DNA of 64,000 bases from Actinokineospora enzanensis DSM 44649. GTDB lineage: Bacteria; Actinomycetota; Actinomycetes; Mycobacteriales; Pseudonocardiaceae. Below the pieces are notes generated by a model, which saw only the letters and a list, made by a program, of their open reading frames with translations, ran no database searches and had not been told where the DNA came from. Of this stretch, positions 8,128 to 16,962 are shown in pieces (positions within the stretch are counted from its first letter, which is position 1; each line of letters starts with the position of its first letter). Both the position numbers and the translations under genes were made by a program. The stretch is from NCBI RefSeq assembly GCF_000374445.1, contig NZ_KB894403.1, positions 25,232 to 89,231 of the forward strand, read 5' to 3'.

Positions 8128-8496
8128 CGGGTCGTGGTGCCCGATCTGGCGGTGCGGGCGCCTGGCCTACGGTGTGCACCGTGACCGACACTGCGCGGGC
8201 ACCGAAGGCGCTGTCCGATGTGCAGGGCGCCTGCGCCCAGCCGCCAACGAATGCGCCGCGCCCCATCAGCCCCTCGCCGAGGGCGACCGGTGCTTCGGCA
8301 TCAGGCCGCGCGTCCAGGGCCACGGCCGAGACTGCCCACCCGCGCTCGCGCGGGCGTCGATGATCTCGGCGGTGATCGTGCTCTTCCCGCTCCCGACGGA
8401 CCCCGCGACCAACAGCTGACTGGCGCCACCGGCCAGCGCCTCGATCACGGTGGCCGCGTCGGCGCGGGGGATGCGTTCGCCGTCGATGTGGTGCAC
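8117..8496 (-). pseudogene. Frameshifted small P-loop NTPase gene
   Basis: From a GTG at 8496 the frame reads HHIDGERIPRADAATVIEAL, then LLVAGSVGSGKSTITAEIID, a clear Walker A motif. It then leaves frame in a GGGTGGG run near 8335-8345. The other frame continues as AGWAVSAVALDARPD to a stop at 8117. Joining the two gives one plausible product of about 126 residues, so a single-base indel is the simplest reading. The family could not be named. It lies downstream of the nucleoside catabolic genes on the same strand. A sequencing error at the G-run cannot be ruled out. Confidence 0.5.
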
Positions 8497-8565
8497 GGCG
8501 ACGCGATCCGCGAACGCGGTGTGGGGCGGTTCGATGCTGGGTCGGGGTGCGGGCGCGGAACGTTG

Positions 8566-9387
8566 TTACGGTGGGAGTTCTCCTTCTTGGGCGCCGGGCC
8601 AGGTGGTGGCTGTCGCGGCCGCCCGCACCGCGGCCTGGAGGGCGTCGGGTGCGGGGGTGCCTGCCGCGAGGTGGGCGGCGAGGGTGCCCGCGAAGCTGTC
8701 GCCCGCGCCGGTGGTGTCGATCGCCTCCACTCGCGGCGGTCGGCTGATGTCCTCCCCCCATTGAGCCCCGCGTGCGCCGAGGGTGACGCATACCGAGCGC
8801 GCCGTTGTCGGGAGGAAGCGGGATTCGTGTTCGTTGACGATGAGGAGATCGGCGGCCTGGATCAGTTCGTCGGGAAGTGTCGTGGCGGGAGAGGCGTTGA
8901 GGATGATCCGTACGCCTGCCTCGGCTGCGAGGTGCGCTGCCTGGAGGACCGCTGGAAGGGGGGTTTCCAGCTGCAGGAGCAGCACCGCGGCGGTGCGGAT
9001 CGCCGCTGCCGCCTGGGTCACGTCGTGCGGGGTGAGTGCGGCGTTGGCGCCGGGGACGACGGTGATCGTGTTCTCGCCGTGGTCGTCGACGGTGATGTGG
9101 GCGGTGCCGGTGGGGTGTCCGGGAGTGAGCAGGACCGCGCTGGTGTCGATGTCGTGGTGGCGCAGCGCGTCGCGGTAGCGGCGTCCGGCCGGGTCGTCGC
9201 CGACCCGGCCGATCATCCGCACCGGGGCGCCTGCGCGTGCGGCGGCGACGGCCTGGTTCGCGCCCTTGCCGCCGGGTCGCTCGGTGAGACCGCTGCCGAG
9301 CACGGTTTCGCCCGGTTTGGGGTGCGTGGCCACCCGGATCGTCCGGTCCAGATTGAGCGATCCCACGACGGTGACGATCCCGTTCAT
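8566..9387 (-). CDS. rbsK: Ribokinase-like PfkB-family sugar kinase
   Basis: A 273-residue protein with the PfkB signatures: VVGSLNLDRTIRV at the start, ERPGGKGANQAVAAARAG (substrate-binding glycines), and IDTTGAGDSFAGTLA (anion hole and catalytic Asp) near the C-terminus. It is expected to phosphorylate D-ribose or another pentose with ATP. ATG 9387 overlaps the stop of the nucleoside hydrolase gene by 4 nt. It is the last gene of the operon whose first gene is at 13029, and would take the ribose set free by the hydrolase. Confidence 0.9.
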   Translation of the reverse strand: MNGIVTVVGSLNLDRTIRVATHPKPGETVLGSGLTERPGGKGANQAVAAARAGAPVRMIGRVGDDPAGRRYRDALRHHDIDTSAVLLTPGHPTGTAHITVDDHGENTITVVPGANAALTPHDVTQAAAAIRTAAVLLLQLETPLPAVLQAAHLAAEAGVRIILNASPATTLPDELIQAADLLIVNEHESRFLPTTARSVCVTLGARGAQWGEDISRPPRVEAIDTTGAGDSFAGTLAAHLAAGTPAPDALQAAVRAAATATTWPGAQEGELPP

Positions 9388-10385
9388 GCCGTGCCGTCCA
9401 GCAGGGTGGTCAGGAACAGGTCGCGGTACCGTCGCGCGTCCACCTGCCAGGCGACGTCGACGCGCGGGACCGCGACGGGCGTTCCGTGGATCTCCTGTTC
9501 GCCCGGCAGGGCTCGGCGATCGACCACGGTCTGGCCTCGGCTGATCCCCGGCGCGAGTTCGACCTGGACCGGCAGATGTTCGGTCACCAGGCCCCCGGGG
9601 TCGGCGACGGCACAGACCGCGCCCGCGTCGCCGAGCAGACCCGACCCGGCGGGGACACGGGGTTCGCCCGTGCCCACGCGGATCTGGTGGCACAGCAGCC
9701 GTCCGGCCAGGCACACCCCGGGGTCCTCGTGGGCGGCCAGTTTGCCGCAGGTGACCTGGTCCACACCGACCTGATAGAACACGTCCAGACCGTACATGGT
9801 GACCGGTACGCCCGCGCCGAACACGATGGCGGCGGCCTCGGGGTCGTGCCAGGTGTTGAACTCCGCGACCGGGCTGGCGTTGCCCGCCGACGCGCTGCCG
9901 CCCATCACCATGATCCGCTCGATGCGCCCCGCGACACCGGGGTAAGTGCGCAGCAGCAGCGCCAGATTGGTCAGCGGTGCCAGCGCGATCACGGTGACCG
10001 GGTTCGGTGCGGAGCCGAGCACGTCGCGGAGCAGTTCGACGGCGTGCCGGTCGTCCGCGGTGTGCGTGGGCGGGGGCAGTTCGAGATCGGCCAGGCCGTC
10101 GCCGCCGTGCACGTGCCCGGCGTGGCGTGGTGCGGCGATCAGCGGGCGATCGGCGCCCGCGGCGACCGGGATGTCGGTGCGGCCGGTGTGTTCGAGCACG
10201 GTCAGGGTGTTGCGCACGACCTGTTCGAGACCGGCGTTTCCGGCCACGCACGTCACCGCCCGGACCCGCAGGCCCGGATGGCGTACCGCGAACAACAGGG
10301 CCAGCGCGTCGTCGACGCCGGTGTCGACATCGAGGACCACGTCGACGGGTGCGGCACCGAACGGGCGTTGTGCCAAGGGGTTCAT
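9384..10385 (-). CDS. Inosine/uridine-preferring nucleoside hydrolase
   Basis: A 333-residue protein of the IunH family. The N-terminal DVDTGVDDALALLFA is the Ca2+-binding Asp cluster; VIALAPLTNLALLL and VMGGS are further family motifs; EFNTWHDPEAA gives the catalytic-site Asn/His/Asp. It hydrolyses the N-glycosidic bond of ribonucleosides to base and ribose. It overlaps both neighbours by 4 nt (amidohydrolase upstream, ribokinase downstream), so the three enzymes should be made together: uptake, cleavage, then base deamination and ribose phosphorylation. Confidence 0.92.
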   Translation of the reverse strand: MNPLAQRPFGAAPVDVVLDVDTGVDDALALLFAVRHPGLRVRAVTCVAGNAGLEQVVRNTLTVLEHTGRTDIPVAAGADRPLIAAPRHAGHVHGGDGLADLELPPPTHTADDRHAVELLRDVLGSAPNPVTVIALAPLTNLALLLRTYPGVAGRIERIMVMGGSASAGNASPVAEFNTWHDPEAAAIVFGAGVPVTMYGLDVFYQVGVDQVTCGKLAAHEDPGVCLAGRLLCHQIRVGTGEPRVPAGSGLLGDAGAVCAVADPGGLVTEHLPVQVELAPGISRGQTVVDRRALPGEQEIHGTPVAVPRVDVAWQVDARRYRDLFLTTLLDGTA

Positions 10386-11581
10386 GAGTTGCCGACCAGT
10401 TTGCCGTAGCGCGCGACGATCCTGCCCGCCTTCATCACGAGCGAACGTTTCGGGGGCGAGACGACCACTTCGCCGAGTGCCTGGCCGGGCAGCGCGACCA
10501 GATCGGCCGGGTCACCGGGACGGAAGTCCGCCCGCGGCCAGCCGAGCGCGTCGCGGCCCAGGGTCGTCGCGATCCGGAGGGCGAACTCCAGGTCCTCGTC
10601 GCGACGGAAGTAGCACTTGTAGGCCATGAACATGGCGCGGGAGAGCATGTCGCCGTCGCCCCAGGGGGACCAGAGGCTGCGGGAGGAGTCCGATCCCAGG
10701 CACATCTTCACCCCCAGGCCGTGCAGGGTCCGCACGTCCGGCACGGGCAGCAGGCCGTGGACCCCGACGGCGACCGCGATGCCTGCCTCGGCGAGGGTGT
10801 CGCCCATCTCGCGCAGGCGTTGCGGCGTCGGATCGGCGAGGCTGAACACGTCGCAGAGGCAGACCTTGCCCTGCAGGCCGAGCGCCTTGGTGCGTTCGGC
10901 GATCCGGCGGATCAGCCACCAGCCGAGCTCGCCGTCCTCGTGCATGTGGAAGTCGACCGCGACCCCGTACTTCGCCGCGAGCCCGAAGACGATGTCGAGC
11001 TGGGCGATCGCGTCACCGTCGACCCCGGCCGGGTCCAGGCCGCCGATGGCGTGGGCACCGAGCTTCAGCGCTTCCTCCAGCAACACCTCGGTACCGGGCT
11101 TGCGGAGGATGCCCAGCTGCGGGAACGCGACGACAGTGAGATCGGTGAGGTGGCGCATGTCCTGGCGGAGCTGGAGCATGGCCTCCACGCCTTCGAGTCC
11201 GATCTCCGGGGCCACGTCGGCGAACGTGCGGATGCTGGTCGATCCGGCGGCGACGCACGCGCCGAGGAAGGCGCGTGCCCGGGTGGCGACCGGGGTGGTC
11301 GTCGCGGCCCATTGCGCGACGGTGTCCTCGAACATCTGGTCCATGGAGATGACCTCGGAGGTGCGCCGAGCCCAGGGCTCGCCCCAGAGCGACTTGTCGG
11401 CGTGGCAGTGTCCGTCGACGAACCCGGGCACCACGATCTGGCCCGCGAGGTCCTCCACGTGGTCACCCGGTTCCGGGGCGGGCGGCTGATCGGTGACCGC
11501 GTCGATGACGCCGTCTCGCACGGCGACGGTCCGCGGTTCGCCGCCGTCGAGGCGGGCGTTGGTGAGGAGGATGCGGGTCAT
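10382..11581 (-). CDS. Cytosine-deaminase-like amidohydrolase
   Basis: About 399 residues, metal-dependent amidohydrolase fold. The first metal motif is VDGHCHADKSLWG, the form HxHxDK typical of cytosine deaminase and its relatives; VDFHMHEDGE gives the second His pair, and CLGSDSSRS the metal-binding Asp. Small beta-sandwich segments at both ends (LLTNARLDGG; VMKAGRIVARYG) complete the family layout. Likely activity is hydrolytic deamination of a nucleobase, perhaps the base freed by the neighbouring hydrolase; the exact base is unknown. ATG 11581 has AAGG upstream. It overlaps the nucleoside hydrolase gene by 4 nt. Confidence 0.85.
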   Translation of the reverse strand: MTRILLTNARLDGGEPRTVAVRDGVIDAVTDQPPAPEPGDHVEDLAGQIVVPGFVDGHCHADKSLWGEPWARRTSEVISMDQMFEDTVAQWAATTTPVATRARAFLGACVAAGSTSIRTFADVAPEIGLEGVEAMLQLRQDMRHLTDLTVVAFPQLGILRKPGTEVLLEEALKLGAHAIGGLDPAGVDGDAIAQLDIVFGLAAKYGVAVDFHMHEDGELGWWLIRRIAERTKALGLQGKVCLCDVFSLADPTPQRLREMGDTLAEAGIAVAVGVHGLLPVPDVRTLHGLGVKMCLGSDSSRSLWSPWGDGDMLSRAMFMAYKCYFRRDEDLEFALRIATTLGRDALGWPRADFRPGDPADLVALPGQALGEVVVSPPKRSLVMKAGRIVARYGKLVGNS

Positions 11582-11622
11582 CGGTCGAACCTTTCGTTGC
11601 TGCGGTCGGAAAGTGAAGGGGG

Positions 11623-13029
11623 TCAGCGGATGCGTGGCTTCAACAGCAGGGTGGCGATCATGCCCAGGACGACGAATCCGCCCGAGCACCACACGGCCGC
11701 CTGCAGCGCCGCGAAGGTCATCTCGCCGTCCGTGGTCATCCCGGTGACGACGTTGGCGGCCACGGCGATGCCCAGCGACGCGCCGAGTCCGAAGCAGGCG
11801 CCGTTGATTCCGGGCACGGAGCCGGGTTTGTCCGCGGGCGCGGCCTCCACCGACAGCCCGGTGAGCGCGGTCTGGGTGTATCCGGTGAAGGTGATTCCCA
11901 GTGCTGCCAGGCACAATCCGGCGATCCACGGCGTGTGGAGGAAGAACGCGAACGGTACGAAAGCGACGGTCGTGCCGATGACCCCGATCCGCACCGAGCG
12001 GAGCCACCCGATGTGCGGGCCGAAGTGACCGGCGATCGGTGCCGCCACGATGCCGAGTATGGAGGCCGGGGTGAGGAACAGGACGGCGGACGCGATGGCC
12101 GACAGCCCGTACCCGACGTGCGCCTGCGTCAGCAGCGGAATGGTGAAGTTCAGCATCCCGAACACGCCCGCCAGCGTGCACACGGTGGCCAGCAGGAGCG
12201 GCCAGACCTGGCGTGAGGCCAGTGACGCGGTGTCGATGACGGGATCGGCGACCCGCTTCTCCACCAGGGGGAAGGCGACGAGCGCCAGCACCCCGACGAT
12301 CAGGAGACCGATGACGGCCGGTGATCCCCAGCCCCAGTCCGAGCCCTGGTTCACCGCGAGCAGCAGGCAGCTGAGCCCGACACCCAGCAGGGCCGCGCCC
12401 TTCCAGTCCATCTTCCCGCCCGCGGACGGGCGGGAGTCCGGCACCCAGCGGTACAGGGCGACCAGGGCGACCACGGTGACGGCCAGGGTGATGAGGAAGA
12501 TCCCGCGGAACCCCACGGCGTCGGCGACCCAGCCCGCGATGATCACGTCGAGGCCCGCGATCCCGCCGCTGACCGCGGTGATGATCCCCAGTCCCCGCCC
12601 GAACTGCTTCGGCGGAAGCACGTCCCGCATGATCAGGTACGACAGGGTGTAGCTCGCCGCGGAGATGCCCTGCAGCGAGCGCCCGACGAGGAACACGGCG
12701 ATGTTCGGGGCGAAGATGCAGGCGAGCTCACCGACGATCAGCACGATCATCGACAGCACCAGCAGCGGCCTGCGCCCTAAGTAGTCGCTCAGCCGGGCGA
12801 GGGTGACCTGCCCGACCGCGGCGAACAGGAAGAACAGTGTCTGGGAGAGCCCGACCAGACCGCTGCTGGTGTGCAGCTGGCTGATGACGTCGGGCAGGGC
12901 GGGCGCCAGCATGGTCGAGTTGATGTCGAACGCCGCGACGGCCAGTACCAGCGCCAGCACGAGTCTGCCGCGTGCCGGTGTCGAGGAACCCGACGGTCCT
13001 GATGCGACGGTTTCCTGGGGGGATGTCAT
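11623..13029 (-). CDS. MFS transporter, probable nucleoside/nucleobase permease
   Basis: About 468 residues with some 14 hydrophobic helices; the first segment AVAAFDINSTMLAPALPDV and the loop LARLSDYLGRRPLLVLS (motif A) place it in the major facilitator superfamily, DHA2-like by size. I start it at ATG 13029, preceded by GGAGG and 7 nt; a longer ATG at 13059 would overlap the palindromic operator. It is the first gene of the catabolic operon, 41 nt from the amidohydrolase. Uptake of a nucleoside or base is inferred from context only; export is the more usual job of the DHA2 branch. Confidence 0.85.
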   Translation of the reverse strand: MTSPQETVASGPSGSSTPARGRLVLALVLAVAAFDINSTMLAPALPDVISQLHTSSGLVGLSQTLFFLFAAVGQVTLARLSDYLGRRPLLVLSMIVLIVGELACIFAPNIAVFLVGRSLQGISAASYTLSYLIMRDVLPPKQFGRGLGIITAVSGGIAGLDVIIAGWVADAVGFRGIFLITLAVTVVALVALYRWVPDSRPSAGGKMDWKGAALLGVGLSCLLLAVNQGSDWGWGSPAVIGLLIVGVLALVAFPLVEKRVADPVIDTASLASRQVWPLLLATVCTLAGVFGMLNFTIPLLTQAHVGYGLSAIASAVLFLTPASILGIVAAPIAGHFGPHIGWLRSVRIGVIGTTVAFVPFAFFLHTPWIAGLCLAALGITFTGYTQTALTGLSVEAAPADKPGSVPGINGACFGLGASLGIAVAANVVTGMTTDGEMTFAALQAAVWCSGGFVVLGMIATLLLKPRIR

Positions 13030-13056
13030 CTTGAAGCCTCCGCTACAACGATGCGG

Positions 13057-13073
13057 CACTTGTCTGACAAGTG
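13057..13073. promoter_or_regulatory. GntR-type operator at transporter promoter
   Basis: CACTTGTCTGACAAGTG is a 17-bp palindrome around a central T. The core TTGTCTGACAA fits the TnGTnnnACnA pattern of GntR-family sites. It lies 28 nt upstream of the transporter start. Confidence 0.8.
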
Positions 13074-13189
13074 GAGTGGTCGGGCATTTATATCTGGACG
13101 ATCCGGTGTCGTCAAGGTCACAGAAGTCGACATCTGGGCTGGTTCATGGGAGAGGAGGGCCGGTTGGCCGGTACCCTGCTCTAGCCCTA

Positions 13190-13203
13190 GCTTGTCTGAC
13201 AGG
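13190..13203. promoter_or_regulatory. Second GntR-type operator upstream of the regulator gene
   Basis: GCTTGTCTGACAGG repeats the core TTGTCTGACA of the site at 13057-13073, 24 nt upstream of the GntR start. Two copies in one divergent region point to repression of both operon and regulator. Confidence 0.75.
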
Positions 13204-13226
13204 AACCGTCGGCTGAAAGAGGGAAC

Positions 13227-13964
13227 GTGACCGCTCATCGACCGCGGCCGGTTGTCGAGCTCTACGAACGGATCGTCGACAACATCCGTTCCGGCATCCA
13301 TCCACCGGGTTCGACCCTGCCGTCCGAACCCCGCCTCGCCGCCGACCTCGGCGTCAGCCGTCCGGCGCTGCGCGAGGCCCTGATCCTGCTCCAGGAAGAC
13401 GGCGTGATCACCGTACGCCGCGGGGTCGGGCGAACCGTGAGCAAGGAACCGCTCCGGCGCGGATTCGAACGGCTGCAACCATTCGAGCAGCTACTGGGCG
13501 GCCACGCGACCAAGGTCCGGCCGCTGCAGCGCGGTGTCGAGGAACCGACCGACTTCGTACTGCGGCACCTGCCCGTCCCGGCCAGCCGAGAGATCCGCTT
13601 CTGGGAAAGCGTCATCGTGGTCGACGGCGTCCCGGCCTGCCTCACCGAGGAATGGAGCCTGCACGACGAGGCGCTGGACGAGGTCGCCACCGGGCTCTCT
13701 CAAGCACTGGATGACGCCCAGACACTCCCGCACACCATGGTGCACGCGCTCACGACCGGGTTCCCCAGTCTTCCCCTGCGCGGCACCAGCAGCGTGTCCG
13801 CGACCATCCTCGGCCAACGACGCGGCGTGACGTTCGGACGACCGTCCGACACCCCGGCCGTCCTCATCACACAGGTCGTCTCCGTCGAGAACGCCCCGCT
13901 GATCACCGCCAAGTACCTGCTGCCCAGCGGAGCACCCACCATCGTCATCCGCCAGGCCTGGTGA
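13227..13964 (+). CDS. GntR/HutC-family regulator (UTRA domain)
   Basis: A 245-residue protein with an N-terminal GntR winged HTH (residues about 10-72: LPSEPRLAADLGVSRPALRE, then LQEDGVITVRRGVGRTV) and a C-terminal UTRA-like effector domain (about 95-240, with FWESVIVVDGVPACLTEEW). It starts at GTG 13227 behind GAAAGAGGG. It is divergent from the nucleoside catabolic operon, and the two TTGTCTGACA sites between them are its likely targets. The effector is probably a nucleoside, base or phosphorylated pentose. Confidence 0.88.
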   Translation: MTAHRPRPVVELYERIVDNIRSGIHPPGSTLPSEPRLAADLGVSRPALREALILLQEDGVITVRRGVGRTVSKEPLRRGFERLQPFEQLLGGHATKVRPLQRGVEEPTDFVLRHLPVPASREIRFWESVIVVDGVPACLTEEWSLHDEALDEVATGLSQALDDAQTLPHTMVHALTTGFPSLPLRGTSSVSATILGQRRGVTFGRPSDTPAVLITQVVSVENAPLITAKYLLPSGAPTIVIRQAW

Positions 13965-14444
13965 CCCGTGAAGTCGTCGGTGCGGTTCCGACTCGATGCC
14001 ATCGGGCTCGGCGGTGGACGGGAAATGGGTGGGCGGGGTGGTGGTCGGCGCTGCTACTACGGGAAGATCCGACCCACAACCGCCCGCTTCCGCGTGGATG
14101 TCGCGCCCATTCGGGTCCAGCACAACCGGATCCGCCACCGAACTCCCATTCCGCTCCGACGCCACCCGTACTCGACCAGCGTGCCTGCCAAGCACCGGCC
14201 CGGCTATGCCCCAGCTGGGCGGGTGGGCCGCGGATCATCCGTTGTGTCCGCTTTCCTCTCTTTCCCGGGCAACCACGAGAACGTGGACACGAGAAGGGGA
14301 GTGCGCGTTTCCGGAGGCGCACAATCGGTCACCGAGCTCGCCCGGTAGCGATCATTCGCCGGCAACAGGACAATCGGCGACCCTGCGGCTAACATCTGCC
14401 GTCGACGTGGTCGAGCGGCACGTCCGGGTTTCGAGGGGAATGCA
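13965..14444. other. Intergenic region upstream of type VII secretion genes
   Basis: No gene could be supported on either strand; open frames here are Pro/Arg-rich shadows. It probably carries the promoter of the 14445-16956 genes. No strong palindrome was noticed. Confidence 0.5.
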
Positions 14445-14978
14445 GTGGCGAGAACGGAACCGCACGCGGCGGGAATGGGTCACACCCATCATTCGGAGGT
14501 TCCACCCTGGCACGAGCAGAACCCGGCCGGGTTCACCACCCCTGCGAGGCAGGCCGACCGGGAGCACGTTGTGGACCGAGCGTTCGACGCGCCCACCAAG
14601 TCCTCCCTCAAGGATTTGGCCCGGCTCAACGAGCGGGACCGGAGGACCGATTCCGCCGCCTCCGGTGGTGGCTTCGCGATGGACATCGAGGCGATGCGTC
14701 GGCTGCTGCCCAAGTGGCGGGCGATCGCCGACAAACTCCGGTCGGCCAGGTCGAGTCACCATGTGCTCCAGCGGGTGGCGAAACCCGCCGAGGACCACGC
14801 TAGTGGCGTCCACCACGAAGGCGCCGAGAGCCACACCAAGGCCTATTTCGAGAGCCTCGACGAACAGGTGCGCTACGCCGACGCGTACGCCGACAGCCTG
14901 CAGAAGGCCATCCACGCCTACGAGGAGCAGGACAGCGCCGTGCGGAACTCCCTGCACCGGCACGGGGGCGGTGCCTGA
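14445..14978 (+). CDS. Type VII secretion locus protein, probable small substrate partner
   Basis: A 177-residue hydrophilic protein. Residues 1-70 are a disordered-looking leader; from about 80 (AMDIEAMRRLLPKWRAIADK) to 170 it is a long alpha-helical hairpin (AYADSLQKAIHAYEEQDSAVRNSL), the form of WXG100/ESX-like substrates, though no WxG is present. It begins at GTG 14445 behind GGGGAA and overlaps the next gene by 1 nt. The next two genes are a PPE-like protein and an EspG-like chaperone, so it is probably the heterodimer partner of the PPE-like protein. Family assignment rests on context and helix pattern. Confidence 0.65.
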   Translation: MARTEPHAAGMGHTHHSEVPPWHEQNPAGFTTPARQADREHVVDRAFDAPTKSSLKDLARLNERDRRTDSAASGGGFAMDIEAMRRLLPKWRAIADKLRSARSSHHVLQRVAKPAEDHASGVHHEGAESHTKAYFESLDEQVRYADAYADSLQKAIHAYEEQDSAVRNSLHRHGGGA

Positions 14979-16192
14979 TGGCCTACACGCCGCAGCAGAT
15001 CGTGCACCTGGTGCTCAGCGGCCGGGGTCCGGGCGGGCTCTACTCGGGCAGCGCGCGGTGCGAGCAACTGTCGAAGATGCACAAGCACATCCTCGACGAC
15101 ATGCTCCAGCTCAAGGGCGCCATGGAGGAGTACTGGCAGGGCGACGCGTCAGCGCAGGCCTACAACGGCGCCGGACCACTCGTCGAGGCGTCCTGGGTCA
15201 GCGGTACGCACCTCGCGAAGGCCAAGAATCTCTACAGCGAGCAGGGCAGGGCGTTCGCGGCGTTGCAGGACAAGATCACGGAGGTAGCACCGCTGGGGGA
15301 CAAGCCACCCAACGACCTGGTCAGCAACACGATGGTCTCCTTCCTGTCGGGCCGGGCGGGCGAGATTGCCGACTGGAACCGGCGCGCCCAGCAAGCTGTC
15401 GACGGCTACAACGCCTATTACCGCGAATCCGTCGACAACAGTGCGCACTGGGAGGCCAATTCGCGTTACGGCCTCCTGGGTTTGCCGCCGGGCGGGGTCG
15501 ATATCGAACTGGTCGGTCCGCGGCACGTGTCGAACCGCTCCATAACGGTGACCGATTCCCGATCGACGTCCTTGTCCACGCACACCACTCCCGACAACTC
15601 GCAACAGTCGTTGACGTTCCACGATCCCGACCCGATCGGGGACAGGGACCCCGGTGGCGGGCAGGTGTGGCACGGTGATCACCTGAGCCACACCGCCGAC
15701 TCGCCGAGCCCGGTGAACTCGGATTCGTCGGACCTCGGTGCGCCCCACCAGCCGTGGGAGACCACGACGACCTCGACCTACCTCCCGTCCGCGTCGACGG
15801 GAGGGGTGAGCGACCACGGCTCCACCGGGTACGGCCCGACCGGGTACGACACCACCGGCCGCGGATCCGGAAGCACCGGTTTCGGCCCCGGCGGTACGGG
15901 ATTCAACGCCCTCGGTGTCGATTCAGGCGCTGGGCGCGCTGGATCCGGTCCCCGATCCGGCTCCTTCGGGTCGGGCACCGGTCCGGCGGCGTTGGCAGGT
16001 GAGTCGGCGCTGGGCGGTCGCGGCGGCCGGGCAGGCGGCCAGGGCGGGATGCTCGGTGCCGGTATGGGCGGAAGGGGCGAGGGGGACGAGGACACGGAGC
16101 ACACGACCGCCGCGTACCTCCGGGAGGAAGACCCCGACGAGGCGCTGGTCGGTGAGCTGCCGAACACGGCGCCACCGGTCATCGGCCTGTAG
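14978..16192 (+). CDS. PPE/WXG-type secreted protein with Gly/Ser/Thr-rich tail
   Basis: A 404-residue protein. Residues 1-170 are helical and include EEYWQGDASAQAY, a WxG-type turn, as in PPE-like type VII substrates. From about 185 on, the sequence is a low-complexity region rich in Ser, Thr, Gly, Asp and Pro, with GYGPTGYDTTGRGSGSTGFG-like repeats and a Gly/Arg stretch near 345-370. It ends in an acidic segment (EDPDEALVGELPNTAPPVIGL). The layout is that of an exported protein whose head binds a partner and an EspG chaperone. No enzyme motif was seen. Neighbours support the assignment. Confidence 0.75.
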   Translation: MAYTPQQIVHLVLSGRGPGGLYSGSARCEQLSKMHKHILDDMLQLKGAMEEYWQGDASAQAYNGAGPLVEASWVSGTHLAKAKNLYSEQGRAFAALQDKITEVAPLGDKPPNDLVSNTMVSFLSGRAGEIADWNRRAQQAVDGYNAYYRESVDNSAHWEANSRYGLLGLPPGGVDIELVGPRHVSNRSITVTDSRSTSLSTHTTPDNSQQSLTFHDPDPIGDRDPGGGQVWHGDHLSHTADSPSPVNSDSSDLGAPHQPWETTTTSTYLPSASTGGVSDHGSTGYGPTGYDTTGRGSGSTGFGPGGTGFNALGVDSGAGRAGSGPRSGSFGSGTGPAALAGESALGGRGGRAGGQGGMLGAGMGGRGEGDEDTEHTTAAYLREEDPDEALVGELPNTAPPVIGL

Positions 16193-16203
16193 GACGGCGG
16201 CGG

Positions 16204-16956
16204 ATGTTCGTCATCGACCGCGCTCTCGTGCTGCCCGTCGACTGCCTCCTCGTCGGCGCCGAGGCCGCCGGGGTGTCGCTGCCCACCCTGCTGACCCCGG
16301 AACCGCTCTGGCGGGACCCGACGGAGACCCGGGCCCACCGCGAGGAGGTTCGCGACCTGCTCGCGAACCACGGTGTCTGGCGCTCGGGGCAACCCACCGA
16401 GGCATTCCTGAACACGATGACCGTCCTGGGCCGCGCGACCCGGGAGTTCTCCGCCCTCGTGGACGCCGCGCCCGGCCACTACCGCCTGCACGTCGCCGCC
16501 CAGGGACACGAGGCCGTCCTGGCCCGCTTCGAGCCCGACACCGGGCTCATGGCGCTGTGCCCTATCCGGGCGGACGCGCTCGCCGAGGCCCTCCTGGCCG
16601 AGCTACCACAAGCGCGGCCCGCGGCGGGCCCGTCGCTGTCGGTACCGGAATCCGACCTGCGTCGAGCCGTCGACGGCGCCGCACCCCGCGGCGACGTGCG
16701 GCGGGTGCTGGAGATCGCCGGGTTGCCCAGGCTCGGAGCGGGTCAGATCTCCGCCGGTGGCCGGGACGGGGTTCGCGGCCACCGCACCACCGGCGACAGT
16801 TGTTGTACCTACTACGACACCAGTCATGGCCGCTACCTGTTCTCGTTCACCGAACACCCCGGACAGGAGCGGTACATCATCGTGTCGCCAGGCAGGCCCG
16901 ACATCATGACGACCAAGATCCACGACCTGGCGAAGCGACTGAACTCCACGCACTAG
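16204..16956 (+). CDS. EspG-family ESX secretion chaperone
   Basis: A 250-residue protein of the EspG type: it begins VIDRALVLPVDCLLVGAEAAGV and has the alternating strand pattern of the family, ending in a helix (TTKIHDLAKRLNSTH). EspG proteins bind the PPE partner in the cytosol and present it to the type VII machine. It starts 11 nt after the PPE-like gene and is in the same operon. No EccC or other core component is in the window, so the secretion machine must be encoded elsewhere. Confidence 0.8.
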   Translation: MFVIDRALVLPVDCLLVGAEAAGVSLPTLLTPEPLWRDPTETRAHREEVRDLLANHGVWRSGQPTEAFLNTMTVLGRATREFSALVDAAPGHYRLHVAAQGHEAVLARFEPDTGLMALCPIRADALAEALLAELPQARPAAGPSLSVPESDLRRAVDGAAPRGDVRRVLEIAGLPRLGAGQISAGGRDGVRGHRTTGDSCCTYYDTSHGRYLFSFTEHPGQERYIIVSPGRPDIMTTKIHDLAKRLNSTH

Positions 16957-16962
16957 CCGTCG

